DNA of 51,343 nt, taken from contig JABFFZ010000035.1 of NCBI GenBank assembly GCA_013112725.1, positions 1-51,343 of the forward strand, read 5' to 3'. Below are positions 30,327-38,982 of this stretch, piece by piece; position 1 is the first letter of the stretch; every line of letters starts with the position of its first letter. The translations under genes and the position numbers were made by a program. The notes beneath the pieces were generated by a model that was given only the letters and a program-made list of their open reading frames with translations, made no database searches and was not told the origin of the DNA. The DNA comes from Chloroflexota bacterium (GTDB lineage: Bacteria; Chloroflexota; Anaerolineae; Promineifilales; Promineifilaceae).

Positions 30327-31145
30327 CTATAACGCATTCGGCCAGTCGGCATTGGGGCGCTGTTGGCGGCACAGTTCCAGGAGATCGGCCATACGGCCGT
30401 GCCGCTCACAATACAAGATAATCTCCTGCGCCATGTCTGACTTGGCTCCCTCTGGAATTTCATCCTTATCAATCCCCAGGTCAAATAACAATACTTCTAG
30501 CTCGCTTTTGCTGAAGTAGCGGGCGATCAACTGGCGCAGGCGGATGCGGTTTTGCAGCAGCAGGGTGGCGTTTTCTTCTTGTAGTACGGCCGTGAATAAC
30601 GCCGCCACCGCCAGTTTACGGGTAGACATACTGTGCCGCTGCTCTGTCGGCATTTCCGCAAAGGTGCGATCTTGCCCGTCGGGAATGAATATCGTATCCC
30701 AACCATAAATCTGATTACCACGCGGCTCCGAGGCAATAACCCCGTTCAGCTTTCCCCGAAACACATATACCTGACCATCCCGCGCATGAAACCCCAAATC
30801 GGTGACTACACTGGCCGTGCGATCTTCGAAAGCCTGCATCATTTTACAAATGCCTTCCACGCCCACGCCATCAATAAACAGTCCGGTCACATTGCCCGGC
30901 AAATCCTTCCAGGCGCGCACCATCAGGTTGGTTTGTTCCACCAGGAAGGGCATATGGGGCAGCAACGGCCGTGCCATCTCCACTTTGCGCCGGATGAGGA
31001 TAGACTGGTCTACCAGTACCGGCTCTTCCAGCGCATATCGCGCCCAGCGCAGGTCGGCGTGTTTGCCCAGCAAAAATTGATAATCATTAAACTTGTTCTG
31101 CGAACCGGTCACAAAATAGAGTTGTTCGATGCGTTCTTCCCTCAT
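30327..31145 (-). CDS. Ham1/ITPase-type NTP pyrophosphatase fused to an EAD1-like effector-associated domain
   Basis: A 272-residue two-domain protein. Residues 1-185 resemble Ham1: LYFVTGSQNKFNDYQFLL (TGN..K variant), ARPLLPHMPFLVEQTNL, EDRTASVVTDLGFH, and PRGNQIYGWDTIFIPDGQDRTFAEM, then a diverged MSTRKLA for SHR. Residues about 200-272 (RLRQLIARYFSKSELEVLL, FDLGIDKDEIPEGAKSDMAQEII, YCERHGRMADLLELCRQQRPN) match the small helical effector-associated domain EAD1 of prokaryotic conflict proteins. A housekeeping ITPase does not carry this. The catalytic acid of the usual D-T-G-L reads E-Q-T-N-L. It ends a minus-strand operon with a PIN toxin pair; GGAGAAG precedes the ATG. Confidence 0.8.
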   Translation of the reverse strand: MREERIEQLYFVTGSQNKFNDYQFLLGKHADLRWARYALEEPVLVDQSILIRRKVEMARPLLPHMPFLVEQTNLMVRAWKDLPGNVTGLFIDGVGVEGICKMMQAFEDRTASVVTDLGFHARDGQVYVFRGKLNGVIASEPRGNQIYGWDTIFIPDGQDRTFAEMPTEQRHSMSTRKLAVAALFTAVLQEENATLLLQNRIRLRQLIARYFSKSELEVLLFDLGIDKDEIPEGAKSDMAQEIILYCERHGRMADLLELCRQQRPNADWPNAL

Positions 31146-31161
31146 TTCTTCTCCTGCTCAA

Positions 31162-32808
31162 CTACCGAATAACATGGTAAATCATAACGCCATCCCGGTT
31201 ATAAACGATTTCGCCAGGGACGGGCACGGCCGTGTCGCCCAGAAGCGCCTCATATTGCCCGGCATAAATATAATCTATATGCCATGTTTCAATCAATGCC
31301 TGCCGCCAGGCCAGGCTGGTTTCCGGCTGCCAAAACTGTTCCACCAGGGCTACTTTGCCTTCCAGGTCGGTGGTGTAGTCTAGCTGCCCTAAAAACACCT
31401 TGCCCGGCAGCACACGCGGCAGATAGTTGCCCATGGGGTAATAGGCCAGCACCAGATCGTCTGGCCCCGCTTGCTGCGCCAGCCAGCGGGCGGCCGTAAT
31501 CTCGGTTGCCGGCAAGTAGGTGGGGAAATCCTGGGCGTCTGCGGCCGTCTTCGTCACCAACAACGACAAAATGATGGTGCTGGGGATGACCAGGAAGAAA
31601 AAGACGCGGCGCAGGGTAGCATAGGGGGTGGGCGTCCATTGGCTGAAACGGGTGTAAAACGGCCGTTTCGCCAACCCCGGTAATATCACTTCCTCCAATC
31701 CCCAGGCGGCCAGGGTGGCAATGGGAACCATCAAGCCCAACGCAAACCGCCCCGAAAATTGCACGATGGGCAGATAAAGCAGCAGCACATTGGCTGCCAC
31801 CCACAATGGAACCAGCCAGGTAAGTTGCGCCCGAATCCAGGCGCGCAGACCCACCAGCGCCATCAAGCCTAAAAAGCCGATGCCGATGAGGGCGGCCAGC
31901 GGCGGCGGCGGCGGAATGACATGTTCTTGTTGTGTATAGGCCGCAAAATAGGGGTCCTGGTTGGTCAGCAGGGCATAATAAATCAGCAGCAGGGCCAGCG
32001 GCAGCAAAATGAGCAGGCCATAGCCCCACAGACGCCAGGGGATGCGCCGCTGCTGCCAGGCCCGCGCCAGCAAATAGAAACCAATCACCAGCCCGGCCAC
32101 CGGCAGGTGATAGACATAGGTCAGCCCCAACGCCACCCCCACGATGCTCCCGGCAATGGCCCATTGAATGGGGGGCTTACGGCCGTGCCCCTCCGGCGCG
32201 CACATCTTCAGCACACAAATAAACAGCAAGACCTCCAGCCCCACACCGAGCGCAAAATGCGGGGTGTGAAACATTGCCATGAAAACGGACCACTCCGGCC
32301 CCCCCAGGTCAGGCAGCCCGCCGGGCACCCTTTCGGCCAGCCGCAAGATGGCTACCAACCAGCCAATACCGGAACCGTAGACAATGAGAAACCAGGCGGT
32401 GAATTGCAATCGGGCGCGGCCAGGAAACAAGGTGCGTACCCAGAATAAAAAGATGAGTAATGTGAAGAGTACGGCCGTGAGCCGCAACAGATGAAACCAA
32501 AACAACCCGCTCCCTCCCAAAACCGCCGCCACTTTGCCCAGCAGCAAGTACGGCAGCAGCATCAACTTAGGCTGCCAGGGTTCGGGGGAGAAGGAAAAGT
32601 GGTAGAGCCAACGGCCGTCGCCCCCCTGCCGTATGGCCGCCAGATAGGTAGACAGGTCATCCGGGTTGACAAACGTGCCTACAAACACCTTGCCCGCCGG
32701 CGGCCCCAGCCAGGCCACCAGATAAGGCAAACTCATCAGCGCCAGAAACAACAATACCCAGGGCAAAATGACCCGGAGTGTCAATTGTGAATCTGAGTTT
32801 TCAGGCAT
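31162..32808 (-). CDS. GT-C-type integral membrane glycosyltransferase-like protein
   Basis: A 548-residue protein with about 11-13 hydrophobic helices across residues 12-400 (LPWVLLFLALMSLPYLVAWLG, LTAVLFTLLIFLFWV and others). The first outer loop has a DD-containing segment (NPDDLSTYLAAIRQGGDGRWLYHF) as GT-C enzymes often do. The C-terminal 140 residues (ATEITAARWLAQQAGPDDLVLAYYPMGNYLPRVLPG) form an outer domain common in dolichol/polyprenol-phosphate sugar transferases. The start overlaps the PIN gene by eight bases, so it is coupled. Substrate unknown. Confidence 0.72.
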   Translation of the reverse strand: MPENSDSQLTLRVILPWVLLFLALMSLPYLVAWLGPPAGKVFVGTFVNPDDLSTYLAAIRQGGDGRWLYHFSFSPEPWQPKLMLLPYLLLGKVAAVLGGSGLFWFHLLRLTAVLFTLLIFLFWVRTLFPGRARLQFTAWFLIVYGSGIGWLVAILRLAERVPGGLPDLGGPEWSVFMAMFHTPHFALGVGLEVLLFICVLKMCAPEGHGRKPPIQWAIAGSIVGVALGLTYVYHLPVAGLVIGFYLLARAWQQRRIPWRLWGYGLLILLPLALLLIYYALLTNQDPYFAAYTQQEHVIPPPPPLAALIGIGFLGLMALVGLRAWIRAQLTWLVPLWVAANVLLLYLPIVQFSGRFALGLMVPIATLAAWGLEEVILPGLAKRPFYTRFSQWTPTPYATLRRVFFFLVIPSTIILSLLVTKTAADAQDFPTYLPATEITAARWLAQQAGPDDLVLAYYPMGNYLPRVLPGKVFLGQLDYTTDLEGKVALVEQFWQPETSLAWRQALIETWHIDYIYAGQYEALLGDTAVPVPGEIVYNRDGVMIYHVIR

Positions 32809-33220
32809 AAGGGGGAATGATCTCGAAGTAACCCCAAGGGTGTGGTCGAAATAGGGAAAAGTGCCGCCTATCCACAGTCAAAATGCGTTGAATTTCTAGC
32901 CGTTCAGCCATAGCCGCTATCACACAGTCCACAAAATCAATCCGACTATCAGCATACTTTTGCAATATCTCTCTGGCACGAGCTAAGTCTGTACGGGTTG
33001 TTTTCTCTATGGTCAATTCGCCATTCAGTAATGAATCGAGAAAGGTGATCAGAACTTCGTACCCCAATTCTCTTAACACCATATATGCCAGTTCCGGGAT
33101 CACGGCATCTGGCAAAATTGGATTGCTTGTACCCTGCAACGCCTTTACGCAAGCTGGATGCAGTTTGTCATCTGCATCCAGAACGGCTAACAGAAACCCT
33201 GTGTCTAACAAAGCGTTCAT
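32801..33220 (-). CDS. PIN-domain nuclease (VapC-like toxin)
   Basis: A 139-residue PIN protein with the acidic set D in ALLDTGFLLAVLD (about 6), E in IPELAYMVL (about 43), D in FVDCVIAAMAERL (about 96) and D in TVDRRHFSLF (about 115). It is a metal-dependent RNase fold. The ATG overlaps the antitoxin stop by four bases and the 3' end overlaps the GT-C gene by eight. This pair is different in sequence from the VapBC pair at 11 kb. The region lacks ACGGCCGT between about 32620 and 33635. Confidence 0.85.
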   Translation of the reverse strand: MNALLDTGFLLAVLDADDKLHPACVKALQGTSNPILPDAVIPELAYMVLRELGYEVLITFLDSLLNGELTIEKTTRTDLARAREILQKYADSRIDFVDCVIAAMAERLEIQRILTVDRRHFSLFRPHPWGYFEIIPPYA

Positions 33221-33468
33221 TCAGACAAACTCCACCCCTCTAAACGATTAGCTCCTTCGGCCAGCACTTCTTCAACGGAGGTTGAAAGATCATGTTTACC
33301 ACTGTGCCCGATGCCAATAAAAGAGAAACGTTTTGTGATAGTGGGTTGCGTTTGTATATAGTAAAAAAGGGCAGCGCGAGCTAATTCATCCACTGTTGTC
33401 TCTTGTTCTTCTGCCATCTGTTTAATGATTTTGGCTAAATGATCTTCCTGAATTTGAATCGTCAACAT
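33217..33468 (-). CDS. Antitoxin-like protein partner of the PIN nuclease
   Basis: 83 residues from the ATG at 33468 with AGGTAAG upstream; a frame from 33492 adds eight residues without a site. LTIQIQEDHLAKIIKQMAEEQETTVDELARAALFYYIQTQ is a ribbon-helix-helix-like start. The C-terminus (FSFIGIGHSGKHDLSTSVEEVLAEG) contains the FSFIGIG...DLS segment found in several VapB-type antitoxins beside PIN toxins. It overlaps the toxin gene by four bases. Confidence 0.78.
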   Translation of the reverse strand: MLTIQIQEDHLAKIIKQMAEEQETTVDELARAALFYYIQTQPTITKRFSFIGIGHSGKHDLSTSVEEVLAEGANRLEGWSLSE

Positions 33469-33521
33469 AATTCTTACCTGCCTATATATCATGTGCCCAC
33501 ATTATACAGCATAGCGCAACG

Positions 33522-35840
33522 TTATCGCTTGAGCCGCCAGTCCAGGGCGGTGTGGCGTTGGGTGACTTTGTTGTTGTTTACGGCGATGTGGATGGCTTTG
33601 CGGGTGCCCACCAGGATGACCACTTTTTTGGCGCGGGTCACGGCCGTGTACAACAAATTGCGCTGTAACATCAAATAATGCTGTGTGTGTACCGGCATCA
33701 CCACACACGGATACTCCGCCCCCTGGCTTTTATGCACGGAAATGGCGTAGGCATGAACCAGTTCATCCGCCTCCAAAAAGTCATACACCACCGGCGCGCC
33801 ATCAATACTCACCGTCAATGTCTGGTTGATGAGGTCCATGGCCGTAATGCGGCCGATGTCGCCGTTGTAGATGCTTTTGTCGTAATTGTTTACCGTCTGC
33901 ATCACCTTGTCGCCGACGCGGAAGAGGCGACCGCCCAGTTTGCGCTCCGGTTTATGGCCTGAGGGGGGATTGAGCGATGTTTGCAGCAGCAGGTTCAAAT
34001 TGTGAACGCCCACCGCGCCATTGTACATGGGCGACAGCACCTGAATATCACCCAGAGGATCAAACCCAAACTTTAGCGGCGCGCGTTTTTGCACCACCTC
34101 CACCAGCATCTCCGCCGCTTTGTCCGCTTCTTTCACTACAAAGAGGAAGAAGTCTTGCGCCTCTTTGGGCGTCTCCGGCATCTGCCCCTGGTTGATGTGA
34201 TGGGCGTTGCGGATGATGAGAGAATGGGCGGCCTGACGGAAAATGGTTTGCAGGCGGACTACGGCCGTGACCCCCGAATCAATCAAATCGGCCAGCACAT
34301 CCCCCGCGCCCACACTGGGCAACTGGTCAATGTCCCCCACCAGCAGCAGGTGGCTGTCCGGCGCAATCGCTTTGAGCAGGTTGTTCGCCAGCACCAGGTC
34401 CAGCATGGACGCCTCGTCAATGACGATCATGTCGGCGTTGATCGGGTTCTCCTCCGTCCGGCCAAATCCTTCGCCGGGATTAAACTCCAGCAGCCGGTGG
34501 ATGGTTTTGGCTTCGCGCCCCGTCGCTTCCGCCAGCCGTTTGGCCGCCCGCCCCGTCGGCGAAGCCAGCGCGCAGGTCAATTTGTGCCCGTCTAACAAAT
34601 CCAACAACGCGCGCAACGTTGTCGTCTTACCCGTGCCGGGGCCGCCGGTGAGAATGGTGACTTTATGGGTGACGGCCGTTTGCACTGCTTCCATCTGCTG
34701 GGGTGACAGGGTAAGGGGTAATTGGGTAAATGGGTAAATGGGTAATTGTTTGCCTTCACCGATTACCGATAACCGATTACCGAGTACCGCTAACCGCGAA
34801 GTTGGATAAGCAATCATCCGCTTCACCCGCTGCGTCACGCCAATTTCCGAATAATAAAACGGCGTCAGGTAAACGGCGCGCTCTTCCCGAAGAATTGGAG
34901 ATTGGGAGACTGAGGGATTAGGAGACTGCCCACCGCTCACTGCTGACTGCCCACCGCTCACTGCTGACTGCTTACTGCTCACTGAATACTGAATGACCTC
35001 TCGCTTAATAAAATCACTCGTTTCCAGGGCGTCAATCACGGCCGTAATCTTCCCCGCTTCTACCCCCAAAATCTCCGCCGCCTCCGGTTCCAACTCCTCC
35101 TGGGGCATATACACGTGCCCCTCCTCCGCCATGCGGTTCAGCGTGTAGGCAATGCCCGCCTCAATGCGCGCCGGATCATCGGTCGCCAGCCCCAACGCCT
35201 GGGCAATTTTGTCGGCCGTCTTGAAGCCAATGCCGTGAATATCGCGCACCATCTGGTACGGCGTGTTTTGCACCACCGCCAATGAGGTGTCGCCATACTT
35301 CTTGTAAATTTTGGTCGCCAGGGTGGTGGAAACGCCGTGTGATTGCAGGAAAATCATTACATCTTTAATGGCCCGCTGTTCGTCCCATGCTTTGGCAATC
35401 TGCCCTACCCGTTTCTGACCAATACCCAACACCGTCAGCAGTCGCTCCGGTTCATGGTCAATGACGTCCAGCGTCTCCGCGCCAAAGCGGTTGACGATGC
35501 GCTCGGCCATCACCGGGCCGATGCCCCGAATCATGCCGGAGCCGAGGTAGCGTTTGATGCCTTCGGTGGTGGCGGGCAGGGATTGTTCACAAAATTGCGC
35601 CTGGAATTGACGGCCGTGTTTGGCATGACTCGCCCATTGTCCCGTCAGCTTCAGCCATTCGCCCGGCTGCACCTCCGGCAAATTGCCCACCACCGTAATC
35701 AATTCGTCCCGACCGCTGGCATATTTGAAGGGCAGCATCCCGCGGTTGTCCGGCTTCAGGCGAATGACCGAGTAGCCATTTTCCTCGTTGTAATACGTCA
35801 CCCGCTCCACCGAGCCGCTGATCTGATCCTGGTTGCTCAT
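33522..35840 (-). CDS. recD2: RecD2-type ATP-dependent DNA helicase
   Basis: A 772-residue SF1B 5'-3' helicase of the RecD2 type. The N-terminal OB-like part (ISGSVERVTYYNEENGYSVIRLK) and helix-hairpin-helix region (IRGIGPVMAERIVNRFG, TVLGIGQKRVGQIAKAW, DIHGIGFKTADKIAQALG) precede the motor. Walker A is ILTGGPGTGKTTTLRAL (about 394-410), motif II is IVIDEASMLDL, motif III LLLVGDIDQLPSVGAGDVL, and VHKSQGAEYPCVVMP and LYTAVTRAKKVVILVG end it. Between residues 282-318 and 347-375 sit repeat-derived stretches. It is 54 bases upstream of the antitoxin gene on the same strand. Confidence 0.93.
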   Translation of the reverse strand: MSNQDQISGSVERVTYYNEENGYSVIRLKPDNRGMLPFKYASGRDELITVVGNLPEVQPGEWLKLTGQWASHAKHGRQFQAQFCEQSLPATTEGIKRYLGSGMIRGIGPVMAERIVNRFGAETLDVIDHEPERLLTVLGIGQKRVGQIAKAWDEQRAIKDVMIFLQSHGVSTTLATKIYKKYGDTSLAVVQNTPYQMVRDIHGIGFKTADKIAQALGLATDDPARIEAGIAYTLNRMAEEGHVYMPQEELEPEAAEILGVEAGKITAVIDALETSDFIKREVIQYSVSSKQSAVSGGQSAVSGGQSPNPSVSQSPILREERAVYLTPFYYSEIGVTQRVKRMIAYPTSRLAVLGNRLSVIGEGKQLPIYPFTQLPLTLSPQQMEAVQTAVTHKVTILTGGPGTGKTTTLRALLDLLDGHKLTCALASPTGRAAKRLAEATGREAKTIHRLLEFNPGEGFGRTEENPINADMIVIDEASMLDLVLANNLLKAIAPDSHLLLVGDIDQLPSVGAGDVLADLIDSGVTAVVRLQTIFRQAAHSLIIRNAHHINQGQMPETPKEAQDFFLFVVKEADKAAEMLVEVVQKRAPLKFGFDPLGDIQVLSPMYNGAVGVHNLNLLLQTSLNPPSGHKPERKLGGRLFRVGDKVMQTVNNYDKSIYNGDIGRITAMDLINQTLTVSIDGAPVVYDFLEADELVHAYAISVHKSQGAEYPCVVMPVHTQHYLMLQRNLLYTAVTRAKKVVILVGTRKAIHIAVNNNKVTQRHTALDWRLKR
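34719..34800. repeat. Tandem GGGTAATT / ACCGATTACCG words inside recD2
   Basis: GGGTAATTGGGTAAATGGGTAA and, next, CCGATTACCGATAACCGATTACCG lie in frame within recD2 (residues about 347-375, read as LAVLGNRLSVIGEG...). The CCGATAACCGATTACCG words match the intergenic repeat at 7820-7853, and the GGTAA words match 5.24 kb. Confidence 0.65.
34890..34996. repeat. AGCAGT-family repeat inside recD2
   Basis: GCCCACCGCTCACTGCTGACT occurs as a double direct repeat followed by TGCTTACTGCTCACTG, read in recD2 as SVSSKQSAVSGGQSAVSGGQS (residues about 282-305). The same words form intergenic repeats at 8.8, 14.0 and 15.1 kb. This is a repeat kept in frame in a coding region. Confidence 0.75.
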
Positions 35841-35893
35841 AGCGATATTGTATGGTCAGGGGAAAAGGCAGACAAACGGAGGGCGTGGTCCGA

Positions 35894-35958
35894 GTCCGTA
35901 ATCCGTAGCTGATACGGTTTACAGCTCACGCATCACGGATTACGGTTCACGGATTACG
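35894..35958. repeat. Hairpin, CGTAATCCGT word family
   Basis: TCCGTAATCCGT faces ACGGATTACGGTTCACGGATTACGG with an internal CGGTTTACAGCTCACG. It separates recD2 and the hydrolase remnant. Confidence 0.6.
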
Positions 35959-37522
35959 GCCGTACCAGTTCCACATCCCCCATAAACAACGACCCACTCG
36001 CCGTCTGGTCAAAAAGCAGGGCAATTTCGCTGATCTGGCTCAGGTCTACGCCCGCAAAATCGCTCAATTGCCAGCGGATGGTGGCCATGGGGGCGCGTCC
36101 GGTGAACAGTTCGCCAAAGATGTCATCTTCTTCGGCCTGTCCGGGGGAAAGATCAGCGCCGGTTCGTTGGGGCGGGTGGGGACAACGGCCGTCGCCCCCG
36201 CCCTATCCGTCAACTGTACACTGAACGCCTGATACGCGCCGGCTTCATTTAGCGGAGAAAGGGGGTCAACGGCCGTGCACAAACTGATGGTGGTATAGTC
36301 GCTCAAATTTCCGGCTTCTGCCGGCAGGGCAAACCGCAGCGCCCCCCCGGCTGCTCCCAGGAAACCACCACCAGCGCCGGATTACCCGGGATGGCCACAG
36401 TCGCCCGGCGGCACGGTTCGTTGGGTTCGACGTTGGCGTGGAATAACCCGCTTCGCAGAAAAAGGTGGTCACGCCATCGGCCGTTACTGCGCCACCAACC
36501 CGGTTGGTGGTCAACTCGTCGGCGCTGGCCGGGGTGAATAGCGCTTGCCGGTCGGCGGCCGGGGCCAGGAAGGAGACACGCCCCGGTAAGCCAAATAGGG
36601 CATCCGGCGCGGGTGTTTGCACATCCAGCCCCATCTGGGCCATGGCTGCATCTACCGCCTGTGGATCATCGCTGAAAACGGCCGTCAGGAAATCGGCCGC
36701 ATAATCGGCCAGAAAGTTGCGCTGTTCTTCTTTGCCGAGGCGCGTTCCGCAGTCAGGACGGCCGCGCAGCCCAAACATATCGGCCGCCAGGATGGAATTG
36801 AAATAGTTATGATTCGCTTGCTCCAGCCAGACTGAAGCGACCCATTCGCTTTGTGCCGGGTTTAAGCGTGCGCCTTCATAAAAATACTGCCCCTGCTGCC
36901 CCATGACATCAGCATCACAGGCGGGCAAAATGACAGCCAGCGGCACATCGGAACCATCAGGCAAGGCAAACGTGGGCGCAGGGGCGATCATCAGCAGCTC
37001 TTTCACCGGCCCATATCCATAGCGTTCGGCGGCGTCGGGGGCGGTCAGCCCCCTCTCGTGCGTCAGCCAATCAATGGCCTCACCGCCGCGTGAGTGGCCG
37101 AAAAAGGCGAGATTGGTGAGATCGGCACGGCCGTTCAAATCCACGCCAAACTTGTTTTCCCCGCCATTGACTGCCTCTACCAGCGCGTCCAGATGCAAGT
37201 CAAAAATCTGGCCTAATCGTCTGCCTGGTATCTCTTCACCAAAACCAAAGGTGTTCTCGGCGTTGGCATTGATGGAGAGCGCCACATATCCCTGCGCTGC
37301 CAGATGGCTGATCAGGTAATCGAACCCCTGGTAATTTGGCTGTTCTACTTCTGGCGCGCAGGGCCAGGTATCCACGCCCATTTCGTTTTCCGGGCAGCCA
37401 GGGTGCGTGCCATGAATGATCAATACCACCGGGTAAGGCCCCCCCTCGCCAGGTGGCACGGCAATGATGCCGTTCAACTGCACCGGCATATTACGGAAGC
37501 GGCTGTCCTCTGGAAACCGCAA
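35954..37522 (-). pseudogene. Alpha/beta hydrolase remnant, N-terminally truncated, three frameshifts
   Basis: The largest open part (36400-37522) encodes LNGIIAVPPGEGGPYPVVLIIHGTHPG, then GFDYLISHLAAQGYVALSINAN, the nucleophile elbow NLAFFGHSRGGEAIDWL and ILPACDADVMGQ, an alpha/beta hydrolase of the chlorophyllase/dienelactone kind. The 5' end has no ATG and abuts an IS110 tail. Frame changes at about 36440, 36350 (in a G7 run) and 36140 (in a C5 run) join FFCEAGY to FHANVEPN, PGG to ALRFALPAEAG and IFPP to GQAEEDD. A further frame reaches a TAA at 35954. Assembly error in homopolymers is an alternative. Confidence 0.8.
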
Positions 37523-37535
37523 GTAGCAAAAACGA

Positions 37536-37748
37536 TTAAGCCGTGATTGCCGGTGGTTGCCACGGTTCTTGGGAACGCATCATGGCATTGAGAATGGTGA
37601 GCAATTTGCGCATACAAGCGGTCAGCGCCACTTTTTTCGACTTACCAGCGGCAAGCAGACGCAGATAAAAGTCACGAATGACAGGATTATGTCTAGTAGT
37701 AGACAAGATAGCCATGTACAGAACACGGCGAATGGAAGCCCGGCCCCC
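37536..37748 (-). mobile_element. IS110-family transposase, C-terminal fragment
   Basis: [63 protein letters not shown] is the C-terminal (transposase_20) end of IS110/IS1111 proteins, about 70 residues of about 340. The DEDD domain is gone. Its left junction falls at about 37745 inside an M20 peptidase frame; its stop at 37536 is followed by the hydrolase remnant. It likely marks a past insertion and deletion. No terminal ends of an intact element are visible. Confidence 0.85.
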
Positions 37749-37978
37749 AGCCGTTCGCCATAGGCCACAGGGTACCCGGCCGTTTCCATCACCTGCGCTT
37801 TGTCCAGACCCAGCGCTTGCATGTGCGCCACCAGCCATTCAGCGGCGCGGCGCATATCGGCGGCGTGGGCCGGGTCGGTGCTGATGCTGGAGATGCGTAA
37901 AAGGTCGTGAAGCTCTTGCCGGAAGCGTTCGGCGTGTGCGCGGGATTATTGGCGGGCGGATTCACTGGATAATGACAT
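37749..37978 (-). pseudogene. M20 peptidase, N-terminal fragment with in-frame stop
   Basis: From an ATG at 37978 (GGAG upstream) the frame reads MSLSSESARQ, then TAA at 37946-37948, then [69 protein letters not shown]. This is the start of an M20 dipeptidase (FRQEL.DLLRI.SIS.DP..A.D). It stops abruptly at the IS110 junction. The gene is dead by nonsense mutation and truncation. Confidence 0.82.
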
Positions 37979-38125
37979 CGTCTTTTTCTCCTTGACTGAT
38001 ACCCGCATGTATAATGACTGAATTGTAACACAAGGACGTAAACTTCAACATGAACAAGTCTAGCAATAATGCCCGTTTGGGCAACAAGCTGGTTGCCGGG
38101 ACCCAGCCACTAGCCACCAATTAAA

Positions 38126-38776
38126 TCAGCCTGGTGGATCGCGCAAGACGGGGTAAGTCTGCCAGTTATAGCGGATGCTCAACATGCGGATGACAAAGTA
38201 GAGAAATACAATACCCCAGGCCGCTATTGATGTGGGAATACCCAACAGTTCTTCCAGAATAACAAACAAGATGCAGACGACAATTAAAGCGGACATCAGG
38301 TATTGGCCGGGTTTCAGGATGATGGGTGTGTCGCCAACCAACAGATCGCGCAGCATGCCGCCGCCAATACCGTTGATCACGCCGACCAACACTACGCCGG
38401 GCAGCGGCACGCCGGCATCCAGGGAAAGCTGCATCCCGATCATGGCAAAGGCGGGGATGCCAATGGCGTCTATCACACTAATCAAGCGGTCCACAAACAC
38501 CATGTTGGTAATGCGCTGGCGAAAGAAGCTGACGACAATGGTGGCCAGGAGGATCAACGGGATGTAGACTGGATTGGTGAGAACGGGTGGGGTGGCCTGC
38601 AAGAAGAGGCCATCGCGCAGCAGGTTGCCGCCGGTGGAGGCGACCAGGGCAATGACCAATACGCCGGTGATGTCATACCGTTTGTGCATACCCACCACCG
38701 CGCCGCTGAGCGCCCAGAGGAAGGTAGCTAGGTAGTCAAAGGAGAGGGGGATACGGAATTCATCAAGCGGTGGCAT
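38126..38776 (-). CDS. UPF0126 / TRIC-like membrane protein
   Basis: 216 residues from the ATG at 38776; the longer frame to 38998 adds 74 residues with no domain and crosses the divergent gene's hairpin. The seven helices show the duplicated UPF0126 (glycine-rich) repeats: FLWALSGAVVGMHKRYDITGVLVIALVASTGGNLLRDGLF and VIDAIGIPAFAMIGMQL, then VLVGVINGIGGGMLRDLLVGDTPIIL. Related proteins form TRIC-type cation channels. No ribosome site is evident. The substrate is not established. Confidence 0.85.
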   Translation of the reverse strand: MPPLDEFRIPLSFDYLATFLWALSGAVVGMHKRYDITGVLVIALVASTGGNLLRDGLFLQATPPVLTNPVYIPLILLATIVVSFFRQRITNMVFVDRLISVIDAIGIPAFAMIGMQLSLDAGVPLPGVVLVGVINGIGGGMLRDLLVGDTPIILKPGQYLMSALIVVCILFVILEELLGIPTSIAAWGIVFLYFVIRMLSIRYNWQTYPVLRDPPG

Positions 38777-38937
38777 AGGGGTGATGGGGTGAGCAGGTGA
38801 TAGGGCAATGGAGCAGTTGACTGTGCGTGTGCATCCTTTTTCAGATATTGACGATGGGGAGATCATAACGCGGGTGTATTTTTTGCACAAACGTTTGGTG
38901 GGAACCTGACGGCCGTGAGCGGTGTATAGCTCATATG

Positions 38938-38968
38938 TTGGTGGGCGATTTTCAAAATTGCCCACCAA
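38938..38968. repeat. Perfect hairpin TTGGTGGGC before the WD40-like lipoprotein
   Basis: TTGGTGGGCGATTTT (38938-38952) faces AAAATTGCCCACCAA (38954-38968) with a single-base loop and one mismatch. AAGGAG follows at once, so the stem can hide or expose the ribosome site of the gene at 38983. Confidence 0.7.
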
Positions 38969-38982
38969 AGGAGTCTCAGGTG

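Noticed and set aside
31289..32164. 291-residue minus-strand ORF inside the GT-C gene
   Set aside because: It is a shadow with Gly/Ala/His-rich nonsense typical of antisense frames of a GC-rich membrane gene.
34089..34595. 168-residue ORF antisense to recD2
   Set aside because: No ribosome site or domain; it mirrors conserved helicase motifs.
38050..38124. 24-codon ORF (MNKSSNNARLGNKLVAG...)
   Set aside because: Very short, ends in a repeat word (CCAGCCACTAGCC) and has no clear ribosome site; it might be a truncated gene start.
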